Shown: one piece after another, positions 24,016 to 34,653 of the stretch
How positions within the stretch are numbered: the first letter of the stretch is position 1
How the letters are laid out: each line of letters begins with the position of its first letter
From: Multifurca ochricompacta
Lineage: Eukaryota > Basidiomycota > Agaricomycetes > Russulales > Russulaceae
DNA length: 64,000 nucleotides
Direction of reading: 5' to 3'
NCBI GenBank assembly: GCA_022496185.1
Contig: WTXG01000145.1
Location: 27,322-91,321 of the forward strand
Translations under genes and position numbers: made by a program
Notes under the pieces: model-generated
The model's database searches: none
Told to the model about the DNA's origin: nothing
What the model saw: only the letters and a program-made list of their open reading frames with translations

Positions 24016-24535
24016 ACCAAGGGTACGGGTTTGCCATACTACGGGTACGGGTACACCACAGGTCGTATACCTGCGGGTAAGGGTAGATATTTACATTTTA
24101 AGTCTGATAGCCTAGAGTAACACTGTACTACTTAAGCTATAATCCATTCATCATCTGGCCATTCTTCATTGTTTTTGGTATCAGGTTGAGATGCTGCATA
24201 CTTTAAATCAGCAGTCTCTACATAACTGGCCTTCATCCAAGCTCCCAAACATAGAAGAGCCTAAGTTGTATGCAATGGGACCACTGGGTCTGTATACAGT
24301 ATCTACAATACATGTACTGTGTAGTTTTTCTGTGGCTGGTGCAATGCCACATGCATTGCCGCCCTCATTGCCTCCCTTCCAATTTCAGCTTACCCGCTCT
24401 GGCGGGTAAGGGTTGGGTGTCTGCGGGTAGGGGTCACATGAGGGGTATGAAGATGTGACCCCGACCCATACCCGCATGTACCCTGACCACATACCCGGCG
24501 GGTTGCGCCTACCTGTAGCGAACACTAGCTGCACA

Positions 24536-27500
24536 AGGGACACTGCTGTCCAGGGATATTCCCCAGTCAGCTGCTTGCTGCTAGCACCATGAACCCTTAT
24601 CACTCCCCCGACCCGAGTAGTTGTCCTTTGTGACACTACGACCTGATGAATCCACCTGTTCTGGGAATAATGCCCCAGGCAGTACCGACCTTCACCACAC
24701 ATTGAACTCCGAACAGTAGTCTTTATGACTCTGAAGAAAGCATTTGCTCCGGGAATTGTGCCCCGGGCTATGCCACATCCCTACCACTCCCCCTACCCCG
24801 ACCAGCTGTCTATCACGATGACGCTGCGACCTGAAATCTACTCTGGGATTCAGACCCCAGGTAGTACGACTTCACGCCCCATCCTGACACCTCAATTAGT
24901 TGCCCATTACAGGCACCATGATCTGACAAATGCACCCGCGTGAGGACAATCATCTCCCGGGTTGCGAAGATCGGCAGCGCAGTACATGCGCTCTGACCCA
25001 AACGCGGAAGTTTTTCAGACTGACACACCCTATATCACGAACTCCAGATGCACCAGTATTGAACTTACTGCCCACCGAGCCCTGGCTACTCATAAACCAG
25101 TGAATTATCAAACGATATGATGACCCTTACCAACCGCCGCTCTGAGGGGCTTTGCACACCTGCGATGATTAGGAGGAACTATCACTGAAAGAATCCCACA
25201 CCATGCCCGCCTCACCCATCTGACACAGAGAAGACGGAAACTTTTGTTAACCACTCTGTACGACGCTAGAATCTTCCCCAGTTGCCCCTACTGGTTGCCA
25301 CAAAACTGGAGAAAGTCAAGAAGATTCAGGAGCAGCAACAGAACCAGCAGAAGCAGAAGAACTTATCTGATGATGGGATGAATATGAGGCTCAGAATCTG
25401 ATACGAAGACAGGCAGAAATGTGATGATCCAAAGCCCTGGAGACCTGGAGCATGACCCTGTAGTTCCCCTCCCAACATATCGACGCACTCGCAGACCCAG
25501 ACAGCCGCATCCTAAATGAAAGCGAACCGAATGCGATGGATATCATAAACAATGACCTGGCCACTCGGCAGACCCGAAAACCGAGCGCACGGCCCTCGTT
25601 CTCATTGTCCGCGGTGCTGACAACCTGAACAAGGGGGTGAATTCCTGTTTCCTTTCATTTTTCTTTCCCTTTTTCCTCGTCCCTCCTTCTTCCGACACCT
25701 ATGGTACCAAACAACCCTGCCAACGATGAACCTGACCAGAAGAAGTTCGATTTCTTTCCCTCCCTCTCCCACTTCTTCCCTTAATTCCGACACATGCTGA
25801 ACAACCTGGATATCCCGACCTTGACAAAAGCGACATAGGATGACCAGAACTACCACCTTCCAACCCAAAACTCACTATGAAACCGACCCCCTTTCCCTCT
25901 TTCCCAACAAGGCTTGACATAAAAGAACAGCAAACGCGAACCGTCTGCAGACTCCACTACCCCTCTTGCGTCTCAAGACTGTGTACCCTGATCTAAAGCT
26001 TGATTCTGACATGCTCGTCACCTTGACCCGACTACCCATACTCTCCCGAAATCCCCTTCCTTTGCTCCAACACCCCAGAACTTCACACTGACCTCTCTGC
26101 CAACCATCAAAGCCTGCTAACGACTCCCTGACCTGTTGAAGAGTCTTCCCAATCCCATGGCTTGACCAGACAATTAACTACAGCAGATGACGGCTTGCAC
26201 ACCCTGTCGAAAGAAGAAGTCTATATACCTGTCGACGTTCATTAACAGACGACACTTATCACCTCCAGAAGACCCTTTTTGACGACACCAGAACCCAGAA
26301 CAGTTGCCTGAACCACAGCAGCTGCATAACCACCCTATGACTTGTCACCTTAGGACTGGAACCCGATGCTCATAGGCATGATGCCTTGAGACCTTGACTC
26401 GATGCCTCGAGCTTGTAACTTGAGGAATACCCTGATGCCTGTGGCCTTTTGCCCAGGACCCTGTGCATTTTGTGCCGCTTAGACCTTACCCCCTGCCAAA
26501 TCCGATGAACCTTAGGCTTGAACTGCCACCTGAGGAAGAGGACCAGAACCAGAAGATACCGCGGCAGTCCGCGCCACACGTTGAAGAAACCTGATGATAC
26601 CGCTATTTTGCGTGCAGTTGAGGACCTGAACCCGATGATGCTGTGGACGTTCTATCTGCAGTTAAGGATCTGAACCTGAAGAAACCGCGGCAGTTCACGC
26701 CGCGCGTTGACCCAATGACACTGTAGAAGCTCTATCTGCAGTCGAGGACCCGAACCTGATGAAGCCACGGATGCAGTCTGCGTGCGGAAGACCCTGTGCC
26801 GTCGCCAGTCATTGTTGCTGGCTGTGCACACCCGACCCCAATGCGCTTGATGTCGCTTGGGTTTTGATACAAGAAAAGGATGGAAGAACTGACGGTCGAT
26901 AATTGTACTGATGCGACCTGACGAAACGACCAATACCGTCGATGATGGAACAACCTTATGGGCTCAACCTGATGACGAAGAACCTGAATGAACATGCGGA
27001 CCTTTTCTGGCTGCGTACACTGGTCCACTCCATGTACCTACTGGAGTGCTTGCTAAAGACTAGGGGTCCTGACCAAAGAGAAATATGACGAACGCGTGGA
27101 CCTCTGTGACCACACACCCCGATTCACCCCATACGCTCACCACCACTCGAACACCTGCTAAAGACCAGATGAACCCTGACCCAACGACACCACGGCAGTT
27201 CACGCTGCGTGCAGAAGAACTTACAAACACCCTGACCAGAAGGGAACACGAAGAATGCGCGAGTTTACATCACCGCACAACCCGATCCACTCGACAACGC
27301 TCGCCGCTGCTGCTCAAAGGCTTGCAGAAACGAAACGACACCCGATGACGCCGCTGCCTTATCTGTGGCTGAGGACGAAACGACATTCGATGATGCCGCT
27401 GTGTCGACTGCGGCTGAGGATAAGACGACACCTGATGATACCGCGACTATGCATGCGGTTGAGGATCTGAACTCGATGATACCGTGGCAGCTCACGCTGC

Positions 27501-27848
27501 GTGTTGAGAACCCCGATGCCCTGGCTGTTGCTTGGGCTTTGGTACAAGATAGGATGGAACCCGAAGGTTGATTGTTGAACTGACGCGACCAGAAGGACGA
27601 TACCGATGTTGAAGAAGGATGGGCTTTCTGAGCACAACCTGATGACTGAGGAAGACTGATTCTTGGTGCTGACGATGAAGAGCCTTTTGTGGTATTATCT
27701 GAAGACCTTGATGACTAGCAGTTGCTGCCAACAGCTGCCTGGATGAGACAGACTAAACTGGAGACTGAGTGTGCTGCCTTGTAACTCCTGCTTTTGGGGG
27801 CACTCTCTTGTGTCGAACTGGGTCATTTCGAGCCTGCAGAGGGGGTAA
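24536..27848. other. Non-coding internal region of element G, segment 3
   Basis: No gag/pol similarity. Holds three further copies of the 18-nt hairpin motif (24661-24678, 24749-24766, 24843-24860), a block of acidic-peptide-like tandem repeats (26590-27500) and, at the end, the purine tract AGAGGGGGTAA before LTR G2. A short open frame at 27365-27571 is part of the repeat block. Nothing recognised from 25060 to 26340. Confidence 0.6.
26590..27500 (+). repeat. Degenerate tandem repeats of about 45-51 bp
   Basis: Repeating pattern of GTTGAGGA-CTGAAC-CGATGATAC-CGxGGCAGTTC. Between 27365 and 27480 one frame reads AEDETTFDDAAVSTAAEDK, then AEDK/VEDL-type repeats of about 17 residues. This suggests a former repeat-rich coding segment, now broken by stops elsewhere. 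Confidence 0.55.
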
Positions 27849-29118
27849 TGTTACAACCCCACTCTTTTCCCTTCCTCACACTGAGCCAGCTCCCTTACAC
27901 CACCCTTGACCTTTCCCCTTCACTAAACCACTGTCTCCTGCCCTCTTTGGCCCCTGATCCCTGATGCCCTTGGCTTGCTGCCTTGGGACCTTGCCTGATG
28001 CCTGTGGCTTATATGCCCAGGACCCCACCCTGATGCCTGTGACATGACACTCTCAGGACCCCTTGCCCTTGACACCTGCACCTGACTCACTACTAGTTCA
28101 GCTACTGTGCTGATGGCTGCATTCCCCTTTCCCCTGATGCTTGGCCTCTGTCTTGGCCAGCATCTGTACCCTGTCCCTGTGGCTGACACCCATGGGATCT
28201 CTGACATTGTCCCTGCCAAACCTGACTCTGCACACAAGACGACCTTGGCTTGCATTTACCCCTCCAGACCACATGACCTGTAGGCACATGACATGGACTC
28301 AAAGCCATGACCTGTCATGTGACCCTTGACCACATGACCTCAGACCATGTGACCCCTTTGACCATGTGACCTTGGGCTTTGATCATGACCCCTTAGATCA
28401 TCTGACCCATCAGTCACTTGACCCTCTTCTCTGATTCCTGTGGGAGTATTCCCACACTGATCTGACTCCTGTGGGACCTGTCATTTCCCCATTTGCCCCT
28501 GACCCTGGTGGGAATCCTCCCACACTGATATGACTCCTGTGGGGCTGCCCCACATGATTATGCTTCTGATAAGGCTTATCCTTATCATGGACTATATTTG
28601 ACATCTTATCTGCTATTGGATGATAAGGACTCTGACCCTGTTCCTGATTAGCTACAAACCAGACCCCCATACAGTATATAAGACCCTGTAGACAGTTTGT
28701 ACATCCCTAGATTTGACCTCTTGTGCCTTCAGCCTAGAGATCTTAGACCCCAATACATCAGAAGCCTTTTCCCCCTCTTTTGCGTCCTTGAGATCCCTGC
28801 AGGGACCCCCATTGCCTCTGGCAATGGGTGTGTACCCTTCCCTTTGAACCCCTTTGCCATCTCCTAGGGCTCCAGTGTGCTCAGTGCATTTCCGGCACAG
28901 CAACTGGGTCCTGTCTCCACTTAACAGCCTTAGGGGATTAGCTCCCTTTGGCTGGCTCATCCCATCTCCCTCTGTGCTTGATTATAGCACCAAACCTTAA
29001 CCGATCCCGAAGCTAAACAGTGCCCAGAGTCTAGCCTTATCGTGCTAGGTTCGTGGCTGAGGTAATGGACCTGCGCCGACCCGTGCACGCCGCACAGAAC
29101 GCTCCGCTGAGCGTAACA
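27849..29118 (+). repeat. 3' LTR of element G (G2, 1270 bp)
   Basis: TGTTACAACCCC...GAGCGTAACA, nearly identical to G1. TATATAAG near 28675. Followed by GGTGAGGCT, which belongs to LTR H5. Confidence 0.92.
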
Positions 29119-29584
29119 GGTGAGGCTAAAAGACAAGTTAAACTTCAGAGGAAGAAGAACTCTATAATACTATACTACTGACCTAAAAGACAAGTTAACT
29201 ACACAGAGAATGTTAGTCAAAGGAAAAGTAGAGGTAAACTAAAGACGACTTACACTTCAGAGGAAGAAGAACTCTGAAGTGTAAAGGACAAAACAGACAC
29301 CCTTATATACCCATAGGGGTCAGGGGAAATGGTCTGTGCGCACTGGGAATAAGTCCACAAGTGCCGGTCAATAATCAGAGAGGGATAAAGGCCATTGGAC
29401 AAAGAGATATCACATGCTTACTGCGCATTACTAAGTCCATCACTAATCAGCTGAGTAAGGTGAGAAAGAAATGTAATAAAGATAACATAAAAAGTCCGAT
29501 ACTCCGAAATCTAATCTAATCTAATCTACAGCTGAAGCGAACCTTAGATGCCTGAAGCATCTCCAGACACATCCCGTGTCAACA
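29119..29584 (-). repeat. LTR H5, truncated by element G
   Basis: H-family LTR read on the minus strand; its minus-strand start (TGTTGACACG) is at 29584. TCTGC follows at 29585-29589, where B2 has TCTGC once, so TCTGC is its target. The far end is missing because G2 joins it after the first 30 or so bases of the H unit. Confidence 0.8.
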
Positions 29585-30066
29585 TCTGCACCATGGGGGC
29601 TGATGAGCCCATCTTCTGCTTTCCTCTATATGTGCAACCTCATGCTTGACACCCAGGTTTCCCTAATCCTATTCTCACACTCTTTCAGCAATGACTTTTT
29701 GACCCAGACACTGAGTTTACACCAATTGTTAGTCATGCATTGGATGAACTTCAAGATCCAGGTGCTTGGGCAGAAGTGGCCTGCTTCCACTATGCTACTC
29801 GATGACTGGATGGTGCCCTTCGCAAATTGGCCCACTGGAGACAACAGGTCAGCCAAGCTCACCAAGACATCCAGGAGACAGTCCATGCCATGTCCAGGGC
29901 TGATGTTTACTATTGTCTCTTTCCCTATCTCACTTATGTATATGCACCCACTTGGGACATAGTCCCCACCTCAGCAGAAGCCATGACCTTTGCCCCCACT
30001 CCTGAACTCTGTGTGATCCTTCAAGCTGGTGGAGTTGGCAGTACACACCGCCCTCACTCCTGTTGA
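29585..30066 (+). pseudogene. Tail of B1 ORF3
   Basis: Matches the last part of ORF3 in A and B2: ADEPIFCF, DPGAWAEVACFHYATR-stop-LDGAL, KLAHWRQQVSQAHQDIQ, AMSRADVYYCLFPYLTYVYAP, PELCVILQAGGVGSTH. Broken by frameshifts and a TGA shared with B2. Followed at about 30140-30149 by a purine tract and the start of the B1 3' LTR. Confidence 0.75.
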
Positions 30067-30149
30067 CATCTCACACTACCTCCTCACATGATTATGTTCA
30101 CAGTTGGTCACTGAGCTTGGGGGCAAGCTGAACCATACAAGGGGAGTGA

Positions 30150-30213
30150 TGTGACAGATTTTACACTGACCAAGGTGACATATGACTGACTGACAAAGAA
30201 ATAGACTTATTAT
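30150..30213 (+). repeat. Start of B1 3' LTR, cut by H3
   Basis: TGTGACAGATTTTACACTG follows AAGGGGAGTGA. The same start is seen at 32003 in B2 and, diverged, at 6204 in A. Ends where H3 begins. Confidence 0.8.
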
Positions 30214-30713
30214 TGTTGAACACAGAAGATGTTCAGTGATGCTTCAGGCATCAGGTGATTAGATTAGCTACTTTGTAGATTAGATTAGATACCGGAGTTT
30301 CGGACTATTTACATTATCATTATTACTTTCTTTCTCACATTCTGCAGTAGCTGACTGATACACCATGTAACATGTGATTTCTGTAGTGGCCAATGGCCTT
30401 TCTCCCTCATGTTTGTTGTTTGGACTCTGTCCGGCACTTGTGGACTTATTCCCAGTGCACAGACCACCCTTGGATAGTATATAAGGGTGTCTGTTTCGTC
30501 TCTTCCACTTCAGAGTTCTTCTAACCTCTGAAGTGTAAGTGCTTTGCATACTATCTACTTAACTATTAGACTAACGTTCTTTACATAGAACTTTCTTTGT
30601 CTAGGTCAGTAGCATAGTAATACAGAGTTCTTCTAACCTCTGAAGTAACTTTCTTTGTCTAGCCTAACCCGCTAACCTTACAGTCAGTATGCTGCACACA
30701 TGCCTGTTTCACA
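30214..30713 (+). repeat. LTR H3 (500 bp) with unmatched flanks
   Basis: TGTTGAACA...TGTTTCACA with TATATAAG near 30478 on this strand. Left flank is the B1 3' LTR (ATTAT), right flank is the end of a B-type chromodomain ORF (GATGA); no duplication. Best explained by recombination between two H copies. Confidence 0.82.
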
Positions 30714-32150
30714 GATGATGCCACCCTTAAGAAGGGGGTGACTACATGGTTTTCCCATCTCTCTTCCCCCACACATACCTCTTTCTTTTATCATGGCTTG
30801 CACCAAATGACTTACTCGCCTCTTTTCCCCATGCAAAGGTGTTAAACCAGGACCCAGAATGACCACTACACACTGACCCACCAACACTCATCCTTCACTC
30901 TCCACTCCACTCCCCACACTGTGAGACCAATTTGCAGCTGCTGCTGCTGATGCTGCAAACTTGGGTGCACTCAAGTTCCCACAAGATGCCCCTACACTTC
31001 CAACCACACCAGTTTCTTCAACCCCCCCTCACATTTTTCCTTCACAATGTCCGACAATCCTATTCAAACCCTCACCAATGCCATTTCTATAACAGCAACT
31101 GTGAATCAAAGTCTAGACCCAGATATTCATAACCAAGTATTAACCATGTTACAGGAGACATGTTCACACCTAGAGGCCACTGCCACTGGAGAGACTCAGG
31201 CTCAGGACAACACTGGAACTCAACAACCACCAACTCCAGATCTAGACTGCCTACCTGAAGATGCTGCTGTTGCTCAACGATCACCCATCCCCTATACCCC
31301 TCCAGGCCTTCCATTCATCTGCAACCATGTTCACAATACTCGCCACTATTTCCCTCATCTAATCACTGATTCACATGGTTATCAAAGAATTGCCTGCTAT
31401 GTTGCTTATGACTTTTGACAAGACGAGCCCACTGTTGTCTGCACCATGGGGGCTGATGAGCCCATCTTCCATTTCCCTCTCTATGCACAACCCCACGCTT
31501 GACACCCAGGGTTCCCCAATTCCATTCTTACACTTTTTCAACAACAACTCTTTGACCCTGACATGGAGTTCACACCAATTGTTAGTCATGCCTTAGATGA
31601 ACTTTAAGACCCAGGTGCTTGGGCAGAAGTGGCCTGCTTCTGCTATGCCACTCGATGACTGGATGGTGCCCTTCGAGAACTGGCCCACTGGAGATGGCAG
31701 GTCAGTTGAGCTCACCAAGACATCCAGGAAACAGTCCATGCCATGTCCAGGGCTGATGTTTACTACCGCCTCTTCCCTTATTTAACCTATGTCTATGTGC
31801 CCACCTGGGATACAATCCCCACCTCTGTGGAAGCCATGACCTTTGCCCCCACTCCTGAACTCTGTGCAATCCTCCAAGCAGGTGGAGTTGGCAGTACATG
31901 TCACCCCCGCTCCCGTTGATGACTTACCCTACCTCCTCATATGATTACATTCACAGTTGGTCATTGAGCTTGGGGACAAGCTGACCCATACAAGGGGGGT
32001 GATGTGACAAATCTGGATTGACAAGGTGACATGACTTGCTGATGAAGAGACAGACTTATTATTCTGAAACATTACTCACTGCTTACTTACTGAGGGCCCA
32101 ACCCCTCCTTATTCTCCATAGTTCTAGCACAGTCTACTGCACAACCATTA
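30714..32150 (+). mobile_element. Chromovirus B2, 3' part only
   Basis: Begins at the last codons of the chromodomain ORF (GCCACCCTTAAG), holds ORF3 and ends 148 bp into the 3' LTR (32003-32150), where H2 starts. Everything upstream (LTR, gag, pol) is absent. Confidence 0.82.
30793..31920 (+). pseudogene. ORF3 of B2, the most complete A/B-type copy
   Basis: ATG at 30793 reads M-A-C-T-K-stop-LTRL; the Cys (TGC) and the TGA are both one CpG transition from Arg codons. Downstream: FPQDAPTLPTTPVSSTPP, then SDNPIQTLTNAISIT (from 31047) to HYFPHLITDSHGYQRIACYV, CTMGADEPIFHFPLYA, DPGAWAEVACF, LAHWRWQVS, AMSRADVYYRLFPYLTYVYVP, PELCAILQAGGVGST. Several stops and a frameshift. The middle block resembles in layout the PLEITMGDG...PVYGAPVYLE block of D ORF3; homology is only a suggestion. 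Function unknown. Confidence 0.72.
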
Positions 32151-32356
32151 TGTTGAACAGGCATAAGGCGCAGCATACTGACTGTGAGGTTAGTGGTTTA
32201 AGCTAGAAAGACAAGTTCTACTTCAGAGGTGAAGAAAACTCTATTATACTATACTACACACCTAGAAAGACAAGTTCTCTACAGGAGACGGTTAGTCAAA
32301 GGTAAGGTAGTAAGTAAGAGAGATGGGACTTACACTTCAGAGGTGAAGAAAACTCT
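32151..32356 (-). repeat. LTR H2, truncated
   Basis: H-family sequence starting TGTTGAACAGGC, inserted in the B2 3' LTR after CCATTA; breaks off at AACTCT where the next LTR-like piece begins. Confidence 0.8.
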
Positions 32357-32558
32357 TGTTACAACTCACTGTCGACTGCCTGGACAGTGGGTTGTATGTG
32401 AGGGGAAGGGATTTAGAAGTGGGCAAAAGGTGAGAGTGAGGGTGAAAATGCAAGAGAGACAAAGCGAACAGCTCAAGGGCAAGGGATGAGAAGCCTTCCA
32501 CAAGGTGGGGCTAATCTCCTAGGTAATCAGGAACCGGATCACAAGTGGACAGTCTGGA
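32357..32558 (+). repeat. Unknown LTR-like fragment N
   Basis: Begins TGTTACAACTCACTGTCGAC inside H2 and ends at CTGGA where element F starts. No other copy in the window. Contains an inverted pair (CAGTCGA-type ends near the start). Called LTR-like only from its TGTTACA start. Confidence 0.35.
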
Positions 32559-33146
32559 TGTTACGAACCCCATCTCTTCCTGTCTTTTTCTTCTTACCCA
32601 ACGATGACCCCTCTTTGCCGCCTACCCTTCACTACCAGATCACGTCTCCATCGTGGGATCCCTCACGTGCCCTACTCCCGTCCCTGTGATAGTCTTTGTC
32701 TCTGTTTATGTCGATGTACTTATGTTTGTCTGTCATTGCTTATCTCTTATCCCTTATCTCTATGATCGGACACTTACTTAATTCCCTATCAGAAGTGTGG
32801 CTTTACGCCCTCCGCTTTCGTATATTCGGGCCCACATGACTCCTAGTTATCTTATCTTTAGACGCTCACTCGATTACGTATATAAGCCCACTGTAGCTAC
32901 CTTGTAGACCTCAGACTCGACTTATTGAATACATCAGTGCTTGTCTTCTGGACTTCCCCTTTGTCTCTTGACGTCTGCCCGTCTCAGTGCTTTCGGCACT
33001 TTCCGCTCAACATTGTCTTAGAGTACAGCCTCTTGGACGTTGACTCATAACCTCTGAACTCCAAGGGATCTCATTGGTCTCTTATCCGAACCCGCATATC
33101 ACGCTGTCACACAAGTTGTGTGGAACGTCCCGCACCAGACGTAACA
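32559..33146 (+). repeat. 5' LTR of element F
   Basis: TGTTACGAACC...GACGTAACA. TATATAAG at 32879-32886; inferred R start AGACTCGACTT at 32913-32923, 34 bp downstream. Several differences from the 3' LTR, partly CpG transitions. Confidence 0.92.
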
Positions 33147-33148
33147 TC

Positions 33149-33159
33149 AAGTCGAGTCT
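33149..33159 (+). promoter_or_regulatory. Self-priming primer-binding site of element F
   Basis: AAGTCGAGTCT, two bases after the LTR, is the exact complement of AGACTCGACTT at 32913-32923. Confidence 0.8.
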
Positions 33160-33165
33160 CTCATC

Positions 33166-34653
33166 ATGGCTTCCAGCCACAGTCAGACCCTCTTTAAAGA
33201 AGAACCCATCGAACGTAGGGACGAGCCTGATCTTTCACAACAAGTACTTGGCTCTGCCACCTGGAAAGATTTTGAGTCCGAGTTTGGATACTATGTCTAT
33301 CACGACGGAAGATACCAACCGGTAGAATACAACAATGAGAAAAGAGTTTGGTATCGTATCCGATATTCGGACAGCCGACACTCTTGGGTCACTACAGGAC
33401 CCGCTCCTCCTGAATTCGGATTAGGACCGTGGAGGGAGAACCCCCGGCCATCGTTATGGACTCTGAGCCCAAGAGTACATCGAAGAACATAGTGAAGAAG
33501 CACTGGTATTAGCGTCGTCTACAGCCCCAGTTGCACCCAGAGTTGCCACGTCAGAGCCCCTGCTTTGACAACTCCCCAGATCTCAATACAGTCTACCAAC
33601 ACCATCACCCCATTTTACCAGAATATGTCCACCATCGCCGCCCAGCTCCAGACCCGCACCTCCTCCCCCACCAGCCGTGTTACCACCAACATTCCCCCGC
33701 CGTCAGGAAGGTTATCGGGTGTGCTGCCCCAACATTCACTGGGGACCGGTCGCAAAGCAAAAAATTTATGCTGGAGTTCACGACCTTCAAGAACTTCAAC
33801 ATGATGTTCCCCAGATCATTAACCCCTTCCAATGTGCAAACCTTTTCCTCTCTCTGATCCGCGGGGAGGCGTAGACGATTGGACCATGGAACAGCTAGAG
33901 TGGCTGAACGAACAAATTGAGAGTGGCCGTCGTACCACTAGCGAGGGCTTTGGGAAACCATTGCCCAGAGATTTAAAGACGCATTCACAGACGGGCAGGC
34001 CAAGCAGAAGGCTGCTCGAGAGCTTAAATCCCTTAAGATGGACAAGGGAGAACTTGACGCTTATGTAGCAAGTTCAGAAGTCTGGCCAATAGAGCGGCTA
34101 TGACACTGACGAAGAGGCCACACTGGACCTCTTCTCCCAGGGGTTGCCCAACCCTTGGTAAAGAACATTATCCAGTTTCATCATCCCAACGATTGGGATA
34201 CATGGGTGACGCTGCTCGCCGACAGCAGCAAGATTACCTTGATTCCAAACACGTTTTGGGTCGACACAGAAAAGGAAGACCCGCGACCAGTGGAAGGCTG
34301 CCTTCGGAGTCAAACCCACGCATACTGGTCAAAGGATCCAAACGCCATGGATACCTCTGCTGACAGAACCAGAGCCCGAGCTACACTCACTGAAGATGAA
34401 AGGCAGACCTGATGAAAGAAGGGAGATGCTTTCGCTGCAAGGCACAAGGACACATGTCCAGGGAATGCCCAAAAAAGGGGGTACGAGCAGCGGAGGCAAC
34501 TGTGACACCATCCACAATAACCCGCCAACCGTCAGCAAAAAGACACCGACGAAAGAAGAAAAAGCGCAGGAAATATGGGCAAACATGATGAAGGAGAGCG
34601 AAGAAGTGCGAGCCATCCTGGTAGAAAAGGCATTCGCAAAGAAGGATTTTTGA
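33166..34653 (+). pseudogene. gag: gag of element F, many single-base deletions
   Basis: ATG at 33166 (MASSHSQTLFKEE) is the first ATG after the inferred transcript start. N-terminal domain with LGSATWKDFESEFGYYVYHDG, a Pro-rich linker, the capsid-like FTGDRSQSKKFMLEFTTFKNF, and a CCHC knuckle (CFRCKAQGHMSRECPK, spread over two frames near 34430-34480). Compared with D it lacks single bases at about 33871, 34068, 34155 and 34409. Ends GGATTTTTGA. Confidence 0.88.

Larger units (their letters stand above)
22961..24527. mobile_element. MITE3, hAT-type (TSD GCTGCACA), containing MITE2
   Basis: TAGTGTTCGC at the left and GCGAACACTA at the right, flanked by GCTGCACA (22953-22960 and 24528-24535). 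Without MITE2 and its duplication it is about 588 bp. Ends consist of GGGTACGGGTA-like arrays around an AT-richer core (24080-24390). No transposase. Confidence 0.9.
12442..29118 (+). mobile_element. Element G: large non-coding LTR retrotransposon derivative (LARD-like) with nested insertions
   Basis: Two directly repeated 1.27-kb LTRs (12442-13712 and 27849-29118) bracket an internal region with a self-priming PBS at 13715-13725 and a purine tract AGAGGGGGTAA just before the 3' LTR. Once the copia (14761-22431) and MITE3 (22961-24527) and their duplications are removed, about 4.9 kb of internal DNA remains, with no gag or pol similarity. Flanks do not match: CAAAT at left, GGTGA at right. 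The copy is therefore probably a recombinant of two insertions. Mobilisation would need proteins from a related chromovirus (inference). Confidence 0.8.

Noticed and set aside
34396..34653. Separate small gene at the F gag tail
   Set aside because: It is the shifted continuation of gag with knuckle residues, not an independent gene.
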